Shown here: positions 1 to 5,703 of the stretch, in pieces | How the letters are laid out: every line of letters begins with the position of its first letter | Position numbering within the stretch: position 1 is the stretch's first letter | Assembly (NCBI GenBank): GCA_900764115.1 | Contig: CAAFMR010000025.1 | Location: 1-5,703, forward strand | Length of the DNA stretch: 5,703 nt | DNA from: Clostridia bacterium | GTDB taxonomy: Bacteria > Bacillota > Clostridia > Oscillospirales > Acutalibacteraceae | Direction of reading: 5' to 3' | The notes under the pieces: generated by a model | What the model saw: only the letters and a program-made list of their open reading frames with translations | Database searches by the model: none | Told to the model about the DNA's origin: nothing | Program-made: the position numbers and the translations under genes

Positions 1-287
1 GCACACCTTGGAGCGGAAAAACCAGCCTGAACGCCAATGTACAGGTCCCTCTCAAGGCGATCGTATGCCTGCACCGGGGAAGTACGAACACATTGCGGCG
101 GCTGGAACCGGTGGAAGCGCTATTTTGGCTTTCCCGCCAGATTTATCGCCCCTATTTTGATAAGGCGTTGGGTGAAAAGGTAGTAAGCTTTACACAACAG
201 CTGGCGGAGCAGGTGCCGGTATATGAACTGCATTGCACCATGGAGCCGGAGGCGGCAGAGCTGGTGCGGCGGGAATTGTTTGAATGA
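1..287 (+). CDS. HPr-kinase/PEPCK-like kinase, C-terminal fragment (5' end outside window)
   Basis: The reading frame is open from base 3 to the TGA at 285-287, giving 94 visible residues. It enters from the left edge, so the start codon, the P-loop and most of the catalytic domain are not visible. The fragment opens with TPWSGK, then a PLKAIVCL strand and a helical tail rich in Glu and Arg. A (G)TPWxGK...PLKAI pattern is what I associate with small HPr-kinase/PEPCK-fold proteins encoded beside PqqD-like genes in Firmicutes peptide-modification loci. That link is from memory of the family, not a search. If right, the protein would be a cytoplasmic ATP-dependent kinase, possibly acting on a peptide, as the HprK-like kinases of some lasso-peptide clusters do. 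The next gene follows 11 nt downstream, so the two form an operon. The TTG at 93 should not be taken as a start, because the frame and the conserved-looking residues run straight through it. The kinase identity is moderate; the presence of a coding region is strong. Confidence 0.6.
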   Translation, partial: TPWSGKTSLNANVQVPLKAIVCLHRGSTNTLRRLEPVEALFWLSRQIYRPYFDKALGEKVVSFTQQLAEQVPVYELHCTMEPEAAELVRRELFE

Positions 288-294
288 GGGAGAG
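286..294 (+). promoter_or_regulatory. Ribosome binding site for the PqqD-like gene
   Basis: The purine run GAGGGAGAG begins within the stop codon of the upstream gene and ends 4 nt before the ATG at 299. Its GGGAG core (288-292) is 6 nt from that ATG. This decides the start: the in-frame ATG at 284, which overlaps the upstream stop, has no comparable site at the right distance and would add only five residues. Confidence 0.75.
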
Positions 295-298
295 TATT

Positions 299-562
299 AT
301 GCAAGCAAAAGACGGATTTGTATTAAGACAAGTGGCAGAGAGCTACGTCATCATCCCGGTGGGCGAGGAAACGCTGTCGTTCTCCGGTATTTTGACCTGT
401 AACGAAACCGGCGCTTTTCTGTGGCGTCAGCTGGAGACCGAAAAGACCCGGGAACAGCTGACGGAGGCATTGCTGGCGGAATATGATGTTTCGCCGGAAG
501 TGGCGGCGGCAGATGTGGCGCACTTTACGGAGGAATTGGAGTCTGCCGGCTTGCTGCGGTAA
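299..562 (+). CDS. PqqD-family protein (RiPP recognition element fold)
   Basis: This is a complete 87-aa protein, close to the usual 80-100 aa of stand-alone PqqD-like proteins. Family features run in order: an N-terminal beta-hairpin (FVLRQVAESYVIIPVGEE, residues 7-24), a short strand SFSGILTC, the characteristic NETGAFLW motif (35-42), and helices with TREQLTEALLAEYDV (50-64) and a final ADVAHFTEELESAGLL (71-86). This is the winged-helix arrangement of PqqD, which binds the leader of a ribosomally made peptide and presents it to a modifying enzyme. It would act in the cytoplasm. It lies 11 nt after the HprK-like gene and is the last gene of that operon, with a terminator about 60 nt downstream. 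No precursor peptide or radical SAM partner is in view, so the substrate is unknown. An ATG at 284 is possible but less likely. Family assignment is confident; the biological role is inferred. Confidence 0.9.
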   Translation: MQAKDGFVLRQVAESYVIIPVGEETLSFSGILTCNETGAFLWRQLETEKTREQLTEALLAEYDVSPEVAAADVAHFTEELESAGLLR

Positions 563-620
563 GAAAGATTTCGGCGCGGATTTGCCCGGATGAACAGCTT
601 TCCATAACGCCTACCATGCG

Positions 621-658
621 AAAAAGCGGCGCAGTCTTTTTAAGACTGCGCCGCTTTG
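621..658. terminator. Bidirectional Rho-independent terminator between convergent operons
   Basis: A perfect 16-bp inverted repeat (arms 623-638 and 642-657) with a 3-nt loop and a GC-rich core (GCGGCGCAGTC). Read on the - strand the hairpin ends in a run of five T, the stronger terminator form; read on the + strand it ends in only TTTGCT. It lies 60 nt after the PqqD-like stop and 25 nt after the stop of the - strand operon. It is therefore well placed to stop transcription from both sides, with better efficiency expected for the - strand operon. Confidence 0.85.
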
Positions 659-682
659 CTGTGGATAATAGGTTGTGCACCG

Positions 683-2335
683 TTACGGATCCAACACCGT
701 TTTGCCAGCCAGATAGTTCTGATATTGGTTGATAAAATCTTCAACGGCGCTGGCTTTTGTAGAGAAGGTCTCACCCTCAGAGGTAACCACGCAATAGAGG
801 CTGCCGCTTACCGGATAGAACTGTACGCCCATATACTGCTTGCCGTCGCTGGTATACAGAGAAAACGTCAGATTCGGCTTGCCGGAGGGGGAGGTATCCT
901 TTTCCGTATAGCGGGAGAAGCTCATCATACGTTGATACAGCGTCCGGAAATCCGGCGTGCTGTAGGTTTTGTCCCCTTCAGTGACGATCATGGTTTTATC
1001 GCTGTCCTCGGCATCGGCATCGTGGGTCAAGGTGAAACGATGGGTGGTATCATTCAGGGTGATTTCCACCCGCCCTAAGGTGGTGATGTCCTTAATGAAC
1101 AGCAGATCGCTGACTGTATTGACATATTGCCGCTCCGTGATAATCTGCAGAGAGGAGGCGGATACGGTAAACACCGCATCAATACCGTCTACCGTTACAT
1201 AGTAGCTCCCGTCGGCATCCTGGTTGCCGATGCGCACGGTGGCGGAAACGGAGTTGTAGTAGACCATAGCGGTGGAATTGCTGCTGTCGGCATTGGCATC
1301 GGAGGTCTCGATTGCCAGCGTGATTTTTGCCACAGTGCCGGGGTTGTTCAGCCCATAGGTTGCCAGCTGGGCAGCCGTGGGATGGAGGGCAACCGCCTGT
1401 GAGGCATACAGGCAAGTGAAGCTTGCCAGAGAGTTGGACACTGCCTCTTTTACTCCCCGATAGTAGGGCTTTGTCATCACATAGGAGGTATAGGAGACCT
1501 CTGTGCTTTCATCCGATTGTGCCCGCCGGATGGAGAGTGCCTGACTGTGGGCAGAACCGGAAATACTTAACTCCCGCAGCACTGCCTTTCCGTTGGAATC
1601 ATCGCTTTTCGCCGTAGGAGTCGTCAGCAGCACTGTGGAGACCAATGCGGTATCTGCCGTCAGGAAATGCTCCATAGTGGTGGAGCTGCAAATATAGACC
1701 TCGTTGCTCTCATCCAGCGCCACATAGTAGCCGCTGCCGGAGGGCACGGCGCTGCCGATACGCAGCGTATGGGAGGTGCCGTCCTTATAGACAGCGGTTA
1801 CGGTGGCGGGCTTATCCAATCCGTAGTCCGCCGGGCTGCCGTCGGCGCCCAGCTTGGCGGTGGCGCTCAGCGCCATTGCCGCCTCGGTCAGCCCCTGTAC
1901 CGTGGAGCTGTCCAGCGTCAGATCTTCATAGCCCGCCAGCGTATATACCTTTTCGTTGCTGTCAAAGTTTAATGTATAGCTGCCGTGTGAGTTTTTCACC
2001 TGCAGAGAGGTGACGGTGCCGGTGTCCTCGGAGGTGCCCTTTTCGATCAGCGGATAAGTGATCTCAGTCGGCTTGGAGGTGCCGGAGGAGTCGGGCTGCT
2101 CGCCCCGGGGCAGATACAGCACCAGCAGCAAAATGGCGGTCAGCAGCACCACAGCACCCAACGCGATGAATAAGGTGCGCATCCGCGGATTGAGGGGCTT
2201 TTTCGTCGACTTTTTCTTGTCGTCCGGGCGAACCGGCTGGTCAAAGGCGCTGAACCGGTCCTCCGGCGCTTCGGCGCCGGAGGACGGAATATCTTCCGTC
2301 GGGGTCAGCGGTTCCTTATGCTCGTCGAAGCTCAT
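683..2335 (-). CDS. DUF4340 domain protein, membrane-anchored, last gene of the ABC operon
   Basis: 550 aa. The start at 2335 overlaps the upstream stop in an ATGA and has a GGAGGAAG site at good distance. An in-frame ATG 11 codons further upstream lacks such support. Residues 1-52 are charged and Pro-rich and should be cytoplasmic. Residues 53-76 form one hydrophobic helix, and about 470 residues lie outside the membrane. Two related modules are visible: YGLDKPATV...LRIG...GYYVALD...VYICSS (about 170-225) and YGLNNPGTV...VRIG...SYYVTVD...VFTVSA (about 327-395). A further beta-rich segment follows at about 418-540. The YGL-P / IG / YYV-D pattern is the hallmark I associate with DUF4340, a family of unknown function often found behind GldG-like genes. 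No catalytic motif, zinc site or lipobox is visible. By context it is an accessory extracytoplasmic part of the transporter. A strong hairpin sits in its first codons, and a terminator follows the stop by 25 nt. Confidence 0.85.
   Translation of the reverse strand: MSFDEHKEPLTPTEDIPSSGAEAPEDRFSAFDQPVRPDDKKKSTKKPLNPRMRTLFIALGAVVLLTAILLLVLYLPRGEQPDSSGTSKPTEITYPLIEKGTSEDTGTVTSLQVKNSHGSYTLNFDSNEKVYTLAGYEDLTLDSSTVQGLTEAAMALSATAKLGADGSPADYGLDKPATVTAVYKDGTSHTLRIGSAVPSGSGYYVALDESNEVYICSSTTMEHFLTADTALVSTVLLTTPTAKSDDSNGKAVLRELSISGSAHSQALSIRRAQSDESTEVSYTSYVMTKPYYRGVKEAVSNSLASFTCLYASQAVALHPTAAQLATYGLNNPGTVAKITLAIETSDANADSSNSTAMVYYNSVSATVRIGNQDADGSYYVTVDGIDAVFTVSASSLQIITERQYVNTVSDLLFIKDITTLGRVEITLNDTTHRFTLTHDADAEDSDKTMIVTEGDKTYSTPDFRTLYQRMMSFSRYTEKDTSPSGKPNLTFSLYTSDGKQYMGVQFYPVSGSLYCVVTSEGETFSTKASAVEDFINQYQNYLAGKTVLDP
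2258..2285 (-). repeat. Perfect 12-bp inverted repeat (hairpin) inside the start of the DUF4340 gene
   Basis: Arms 2258-2269 (GTCCTCCGGCGC) and 2274-2285 (GCGCCGGAGGAC) are exact reverse complements separated by 4 nt. In the - strand mRNA this is a GC-rich stem with a CGAA loop covering codons 17-26 (the SSGAEAPED stretch), starting about 50 nt after the start codon. No T-run follows it, so it is not a standard terminator. A role in translation or mRNA stability is possible but unproven. Confidence 0.6.
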
Positions 2336-3894
2336 AGGTTCTTCCTCCGGATAAAGACGATCAGGCAAATCACCAGAATGATAAGCGGCAGCCCCACCGT
2401 AAAGACAGCCAGCCCCAGAATCAGCTGAGCGGAGCCGGAGAAGGTAACGGTATCGGCGGACAGAGATTTGTTGGATATGGTCACGCCGCTGTCAGCGCCG
2501 GTCATCGTGTTGGCAGCATCCAGCAGCAGCTCCTCGTTCTTGAAGACCGCATTGCCGGTGATTTGCTCATAGGCGATGGTGGAGCAGCCGCTGACGATGA
2601 CCGAACCCTTCACGCTTTCCTGCGTATTGGAATTGAAGCCGGTGTTGACGCAGGCGATCATGCTGGACAGGGGATAGGCGTCCTTGTCGGCGGCATAGGT
2701 GCCGTCTGCGTTCTGGTCGCTGTAGTCCTGCAGCTTAATAAGCCGGGCGCTGTCGGGATAGGAGGTCAGCTGGACGCCATAGGTGGCGTTGGTGCCGTCG
2801 CCGTCCTTTTCCGGCAGCGTGGTGGTCAGCCGCCGTGCCTGCAACGTGAGTACCTTGCCGGTGCTGGCAGAATTGGGCGTCAGATCGGTGGAGGGCACAT
2901 CGCACATTGTGTACAACTGGTTATAGTTCTGCACCCGGTTGAGATCCGTCTCCAGCAGCAGCTCATCGGAAACCTGAATTTTGTATTCTACATTCAGGAA
3001 TTCGTACAGGTTGGGGCAGGAGGCGGTGGGGCTGACATAGACCATCAGATGGCGTCCGTAATTGCCGTCGTTGTAATACCACTGCTGCACCCGCTTGATT
3101 TCGGAATCGGAATAGTCCTTTTCCGGAGCGGCAATCAGCATAATTTCCGCTTTTTCGTCGAATGCGGCGGAGCCGGTAATGGTAACCTCCTTGAAGGTGT
3201 AGCCATTCAGCTCATAGAGGCTTTTCAATCCGGCGATGGTGTTGCTGTCCTCCTCGTGTCCCACCAGCACCTGCACAATATGCTCCTCGCCGCCGGTGAG
3301 ATTGTGGATGGCAGACGCCAGCGTTTTCTCTACCTTGGACTCAAAGGAATAACTGCCGGTGGTATAATAATTGGAGGTGTCCAGCGCATACAGGTCGCTG
3401 ACAGAGCAGACCTTGCTGCGGTCTCCGTAGAGGAACAGGATGTCATTGGACTGCACATCGTAAGAGGAGTATTTGGCAAACTGTGTCGGCTGCTGATCCG
3501 GGTCGATAAAGGAATAGCGGATATGCCCGTCCGATTCCGCGCGCAGCTGCCGCAGCGCATTATAAAACTCCTTCATAGCGGTGTCGAACTCTGCCACACC
3601 GCTTTGGCTACCAGCCGACGGCTCGGAAAATTCCTTTTCCGGGGAGAACACAACGATATCCAGATCGTCTTTTACGTTTTGGGCGATTTTCACGCTCTCA
3701 TCCGAGAGGGAGAATATCTTATCCTTGGATAAATCCAGCGAAATCGGATACCGGTCGGCCAAAATGCCTACCAGCACATTCAACAGCACCACGGCGGCAA
3801 TCACAACGACCGTGACGGCGGTGGAGGCTGCACCGTAGCGCAGCTTGCGCAGATTTCGTACCTTTTTTTCCTTTTGCTCTTTGCTTTTCTTCAT
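2332..3894 (-). CDS. GldG-like ABC transporter accessory protein, membrane-anchored
   Basis: 520 aa. The N-terminus is strongly basic (MKKSKEQKEKKVRNLRKLRYG), then a membrane helix (about 23-45), a large extracytoplasmic region (about 46-488) and a second helix (about 489-515) followed by RRKNL, which should return to the cytoplasm. Directly after the first helix comes DLSKDKIFSLSDESVKIAQN (54-73), the D-L-[ST]...-[FY]-[ST]-LS signature I associate with GldG-family proteins. It is followed by DDLDIVVFSPE and a Rossmann-like alternation of strands (HIRYSFIDPD, HIVQVLVGHEE, EIMLIAAPEKDYS) with polar loops. GldG-type proteins are auxiliary components of ABC-2 systems, and the two-helix topology fits a partner of the permease encoded just upstream. 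The gene starts 19 nt after the permease stop and overlaps the DUF4340 gene by 4 nt (ATGA). No substrate-binding or catalytic motif is apparent. Homologues are named for Bacteroidetes gliding; that role is not implied here. Family call confident, function unknown. Confidence 0.9.
   Translation of the reverse strand: MKKSKEQKEKKVRNLRKLRYGAASTAVTVVVIAAVVLLNVLVGILADRYPISLDLSKDKIFSLSDESVKIAQNVKDDLDIVVFSPEKEFSEPSAGSQSGVAEFDTAMKEFYNALRQLRAESDGHIRYSFIDPDQQPTQFAKYSSYDVQSNDILFLYGDRSKVCSVSDLYALDTSNYYTTGSYSFESKVEKTLASAIHNLTGGEEHIVQVLVGHEEDSNTIAGLKSLYELNGYTFKEVTITGSAAFDEKAEIMLIAAPEKDYSDSEIKRVQQWYYNDGNYGRHLMVYVSPTASCPNLYEFLNVEYKIQVSDELLLETDLNRVQNYNQLYTMCDVPSTDLTPNSASTGKVLTLQARRLTTTLPEKDGDGTNATYGVQLTSYPDSARLIKLQDYSDQNADGTYAADKDAYPLSSMIACVNTGFNSNTQESVKGSVIVSGCSTIAYEQITGNAVFKNEELLLDAANTMTGADSGVTISNKSLSADTVTFSGSAQLILGLAVFTVGLPLIILVICLIVFIRRKNL
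2341..2348 (-). promoter_or_regulatory. Ribosome binding site for the DUF4340 gene
   Basis: On the - strand GGAGGAAG lies 5 nt before the ATG at 2335, with 8 nt between its GGAGG core and the ATG. It sits within the last codons of the GldG-like gene. It selects the 550-aa start over the upstream in-frame ATG at 2368 and suggests independent initiation as well as coupling through the ATGA overlap. Confidence 0.8.
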
Positions 3895-3905
3895 AACGGC
3901 TTACA

Positions 3906-3913
3906 CCCTCCTT
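3906..3913 (-). promoter_or_regulatory. Ribosome binding site for the GldG-like gene
   Basis: AAGGAGGG on the - strand, immediately after the permease stop codon. The GGAGG core is 12 nt from the ATG at 3894, longer than the usual 5-9 nt. No nearer alternative start is visible in frame, so the start stands, but initiation may be below optimal. Confidence 0.7.
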
Positions 3914-4621
3914 TCAGTTCCAACGCTTGCTGTCCAATACCCGCACCGTCAGGAAGATGAACAGCGCCTGCATGGTCAGAAAGAACAGAATGTTGTCATA
4001 TTGAATCAGCCCGGAGGTGAAATCGCTGTACCGGGTGCTGAGAGACAAGAATTTGGTCACCTTGGAGATCCAGGTGACAGAGGAAAAGATGGAAGCCAGC
4101 ACATCCACGCTGAGCAGCAGCAGTGACACCGCCAGCGTTCCCAGAGCGGCGATGACCTGGCTCTCCGTGCAGGCGGAGATCAGCAGCCCGATGGCGATGA
4201 TAACGCCGCCGACCAGCAGCAGCCCCAGATAGTTGCCAATCAGCACCAGCCAGTCGGGGGTGACTTTGAGGGCGATAATGATGGCATAGATCAGCGTGAT
4301 GGAGATAGCGATGGCAAACAGCAGCAGCGCCGCCAGAAATTTGCCCAGCACAATGCCGGTCAGACCGGTGGGGGCGGTGAACAGCGCCTGGTCGGTTTTT
4401 TGCCGCTTTTCCTCGCTGAAGGAGCGCATCGTCAGAAACGGAATTGCCAGCAGCGATACGGTAAACAAACCGCCGTAGACGCCGGACAGGTCTGCCTGAC
4501 CGCTATACAGATTGAAGGCATAGAAGAAGTAGCCGGATACGCAGAACAGCACCGCCAGTACCACATACCCGATGGGGTTGGTGAAATAGGACTTGAATTC
4601 CCGTCTGAATACAGCGCCCAT
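3914..4621 (-). CDS. ABC-2 type permease (GldF-like)
   Basis: 235 aa with about six hydrophobic segments: near 17-36, 50-64, 92-116, 123-148, 152-175 and 207-226. This is the standard size and topology of a single ABC-2 permease subunit, which would act as a dimer in the cytoplasmic membrane. The N-terminus MGAVFRREFKSYFTNPIGYV is the usual amphipathic interface helix leading into the first helix. PFLTMRSFSEEKRQKTDQAL (61-80), then FTAP, matches the conserved cytoplasmic loop of the GldF/ABC-2 subfamily (P-LTMR-FSEEK...T...L-TAP), expected to contact the ATPase. The start at 4621 overlaps the ATPase stop by one base (TAATG), and a GGAGG lies 9 nt upstream. The GldG-like partner gene follows after 19 nt. 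The substrate cannot be read from the sequence. Family assignment is high confidence. Confidence 0.95.
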   Translation of the reverse strand: MGAVFRREFKSYFTNPIGYVVLAVLFCVSGYFFYAFNLYSGQADLSGVYGGLFTVSLLAIPFLTMRSFSEEKRQKTDQALFTAPTGLTGIVLGKFLAALLLFAIAISITLIYAIIIALKVTPDWLVLIGNYLGLLLVGGVIIAIGLLISACTESQVIAALGTLAVSLLLLSVDVLASIFSSVTWISKVTKFLSLSTRYSDFTSGLIQYDNILFFLTMQALFIFLTVRVLDSKRWN

Positions 4622-5568
4622 TATCGGACACCTCCGTTCTGATGCATCGTGAGATTGATGAAGATGTCCTCCAGAGACATAGCCAGCGGCTTGGATGCCA
4701 GCAGCGGCCAGCCCCGTTTAGCAAGCCGGTCAAACAGATCCCGCCGGATATCGCTGCCCGGTTCGGTTTCCACCGCAAAGGTTTCCACGCCCGCCTCGCG
4801 GCTGCCCATCGCCTGCACGCCGATCACGCCGGGAATGGAGGCGATCAGATCGGCGGTCTCCTTGGCGGGGCCGGCGATGGATACCTGCAGCCGCCGATCC
4901 TCGGAGAATTTGGCGGACAGATTTTCGGCGGTGTCGTCCGCCACGATTTTCCCGCTGTTGATGATGACGACCCGGTCACACACCGCCTCGATCTCCGGCA
5001 GAATGTGGGAGGACAGGATGACGGTGTGATGCTTCCCGAGGCTTTTGATCAGCCCCCGCATTTCGATGATTTGGTTGGGGTCGAGACCCACCGTCGGCTC
5101 GTCCAGAATCAGCACCGGCGGATTGCCGATGAGCGCCTGCGCCATGCCGACCCGCTGCTTATATCCCTTGGACAGGTTTTTAATCAGCCGCCCGTAGACA
5201 TTCTCTATTTTCATCACCTTGCAGATTTCCGTGATGTGTTTGACCCGGGGGAGAGCGCATTTCTTCAGGTCGTACATAAAATCCAGGTATTCCCGCACGG
5301 TCATATCCGGATAAAGGGGCGGGATTTCCGGCAGATAGCCGATGTTGGCTTTCGCCTCATTCGGCTCATCCAGAATGTCGTGACCATTGACGGTCACTGT
5401 GCCGTCGGTGGCGGACAGATAGCCGGTGAGTATGTTCATGGTAGTGGACTTACCGGCACCGTTGGGACCGAGAAAGCCCAGAATTTCTCCCTCATCCACG
5501 GTAAAGCTGATGTTGTCCACAGCGCAGTGGCTGCCGTACCGCTTGGTGAGGTTTTTGACTTCGATCAT
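4621..5568 (-). CDS. ABC transporter ATP-binding protein (GldA/CcmA-like)
   Basis: 315 aa, usual for ABC-2 ATPases with a C-terminal extension. It hydrolyses ATP on the cytoplasmic face to drive the permease encoded next. Motifs in order: Walker A GPNGAGKST (34-42), Q-loop region GYLPE (77-81) with Glu where many ABC proteins have Gln, signature LSKGYKQRV (132-140) in place of LSGGQ, Walker B with D-loop VLILDEPTVGLDP (152-164, catalytic E157) and switch His188 in SSH. The YLPE and LSKGY variants are normal in the CcmA/NatA/GldA branch, so the enzyme looks active. About 100 residues after the H-loop form a regulatory-type C-terminal domain ending in SLEDIFINLT, typical of the branch. The start at 5568 is chosen because GGAGGT lies 9 nt upstream and homology begins at MIEVKNLTKRYG. 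The frame stays open a further 44 codons to an ATG at 5700, but that stretch does not look like coding sequence. First gene of a four-gene operon. Confidence 0.97.
   Translation of the reverse strand: MIEVKNLTKRYGSHCAVDNISFTVDEGEILGFLGPNGAGKSTTMNILTGYLSATDGTVTVNGHDILDEPNEAKANIGYLPEIPPLYPDMTVREYLDFMYDLKKCALPRVKHITEICKVMKIENVYGRLIKNLSKGYKQRVGMAQALIGNPPVLILDEPTVGLDPNQIIEMRGLIKSLGKHHTVILSSHILPEIEAVCDRVVIINSGKIVADDTAENLSAKFSEDRRLQVSIAGPAKETADLIASIPGVIGVQAMGSREAGVETFAVETEPGSDIRRDLFDRLAKRGWPLLASKPLAMSLEDIFINLTMHQNGGVR
4631..4635 (-). promoter_or_regulatory. Ribosome binding site for the permease gene
   Basis: GGAGG on the - strand, 9 nt before the ATG at 4621 and inside the last codons of the ATPase gene. 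Together with the TAATG overlap it supports translational coupling of ATPase and permease. Confidence 0.8.
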
Positions 5569-5577
5569 AAGCAGTTG

Positions 5578-5583
5578 ACCTCC
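5578..5583 (-). promoter_or_regulatory. Ribosome binding site for the ABC ATPase gene
   Basis: GGAGGT on the - strand, 9 nt before the ATG at 5568. It supports the 315-aa start rather than the longer open frame. Confidence 0.8.
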
Positions 5584-5595
5584 GTTACATTGAAT

Positions 5596-5639
5596 TTTAC
5601 ACAAAACATTGTACCGATATTTTCCGGGGAGTGTGTAAA
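5596..5639. repeat. 8-bp inverted repeat in the operon leader, possible operator
   Basis: TTTACACA (5596-5603) and its reverse complement TGTGTAAA (5632-5639) are separated by 28 nt and flank the candidate -10 box. A related octamer TGTGTACA lies at 5665-5672. Such spaced half-sites can be operator sites, but octamers in AT-rich leader DNA also recur by chance, so this is only a possibility. Confidence 0.25.
5608..5639 (-). promoter_or_regulatory. Weak candidate promoter of the ABC operon
   Basis: On the - strand TACAAT (5608-5613) could be a -10 box and TTTACA (5634-5639) a -35 box, but the 20-nt spacer is longer than the 16-18 nt usual for the housekeeping sigma factor. TAAAAT a little downstream has no matching -35 box. 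The location, 40-70 nt upstream of the first start codon, is right for a promoter. The exact boxes are uncertain, and the true promoter may lie beyond the window edge. Confidence 0.3.
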
Positions 5640-5703
5640 CAGACTGTGAAACCCGAGGAAGAAATGTGTACATCTCGTGTTTTTGCCCGTGAGCGTGCAT
5701 AGA

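Noticed and set aside
93..287. A separate 64-aa small protein starting at TTG 93
   Set aside because: The same frame is open to the left edge and the upstream residues (TPWSGK...PLKAI) look conserved, so this is the tail of a longer gene rather than a small gene.
656..1078. 140-aa + strand open frame after the terminator
   Set aside because: It begins at the edge of the terminator hairpin without a ribosome binding site and runs antisense to the DUF4340 3' end. No domain pattern is visible.
2563..3732. 389-aa open frame on the + strand, opposite the GldG-like gene
   Set aside because: Its translation is a low-complexity run of Gly, Val, Ile and Ala with no recognisable domain, as expected for the antisense of a GC-rich gene. 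The - strand frame has a ribosome binding site, membrane helices and family motifs.
4642..5649. 335-aa open frame on the + strand, opposite the ABC ATPase gene
   Set aside because: It is rich in His, Gln, Arg and Asp with no domain pattern, and lies wholly opposite an ATPase with all ABC motifs intact. It is an antisense shadow.
5569..5700. 44-residue N-terminal extension of the ABC ATPase (ATG at 5700)
   Set aside because: The extension has no family similarity, is not hydrophobic enough for a signal, and would bury the strong GGAGGT site placed correctly for the ATG at 5568. It is better read as untranslated leader.
1..5703. CRISPR array, tRNA/rRNA, insertion sequence or riboswitch
   Set aside because: I saw no regularly spaced direct repeats, no tRNA-like cloverleaf, no transposase or terminal repeats, and no riboswitch core that I recognise. 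The recurrent GCAGCAGC runs are codon-level Leu/Ala repeats within genes.

Overview
The window looks like chromosomal DNA of a moderately GC-rich Gram-positive anaerobe, most likely a gut-type Clostridia member (Oscillospirales-like). This is inferred from the strong GGAGG-type ribosome binding sites before nearly every gene, the GC-rich codon use, and the gene content: a Gld-type ABC transporter operon with a DUF4340 protein, and a PqqD-like/HprK-like pair. No taxonomic marker gene is present, so the assignment is soft.

Left end (1-562, + strand): the last 94 codons of a protein resembling HPr-kinase/PEPCK-fold kinases, then an 87-aa PqqD-family protein (RiPP recognition element fold). This is the tail of an operon that starts outside the window. 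Such pairs occur in peptide-modification loci, but no precursor peptide, radical SAM enzyme or protease is visible here. A 16-bp hairpin at about 621-658 separates this operon from the next one and probably terminates transcription from both sides.

Rest of the window (683-5568, - strand): a compact four-gene operon read right to left. The order is ABC ATPase (315 aa), six-helix ABC-2 permease (235 aa), GldG-like membrane-anchored extracytoplasmic protein (520 aa) and DUF4340 membrane-anchored extracytoplasmic protein (550 aa). The junctions are a 1-base TAATG overlap, a 19-nt gap and a 4-base ATGA overlap, so the genes are almost certainly co-transcribed and partly translationally coupled. 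The ATPase and permease would form the motor and channel in the membrane. The two large proteins carry their mass outside the membrane and probably form an accessory assembly. Homologues of the first three are named for Bacteroidetes gliding (GldA, GldF, GldG), but nothing here suggests gliding, and the substrate is unknown.

Right end (5569-5703): the 5' leader of the operon, with a clear ribosome binding site, a poor candidate promoter and a small inverted repeat. The least expected feature is a perfect 12-bp inverted repeat with a 4-nt loop inside the first 26 codons of the DUF4340 gene. It is a candidate control element for the last gene of the operon.
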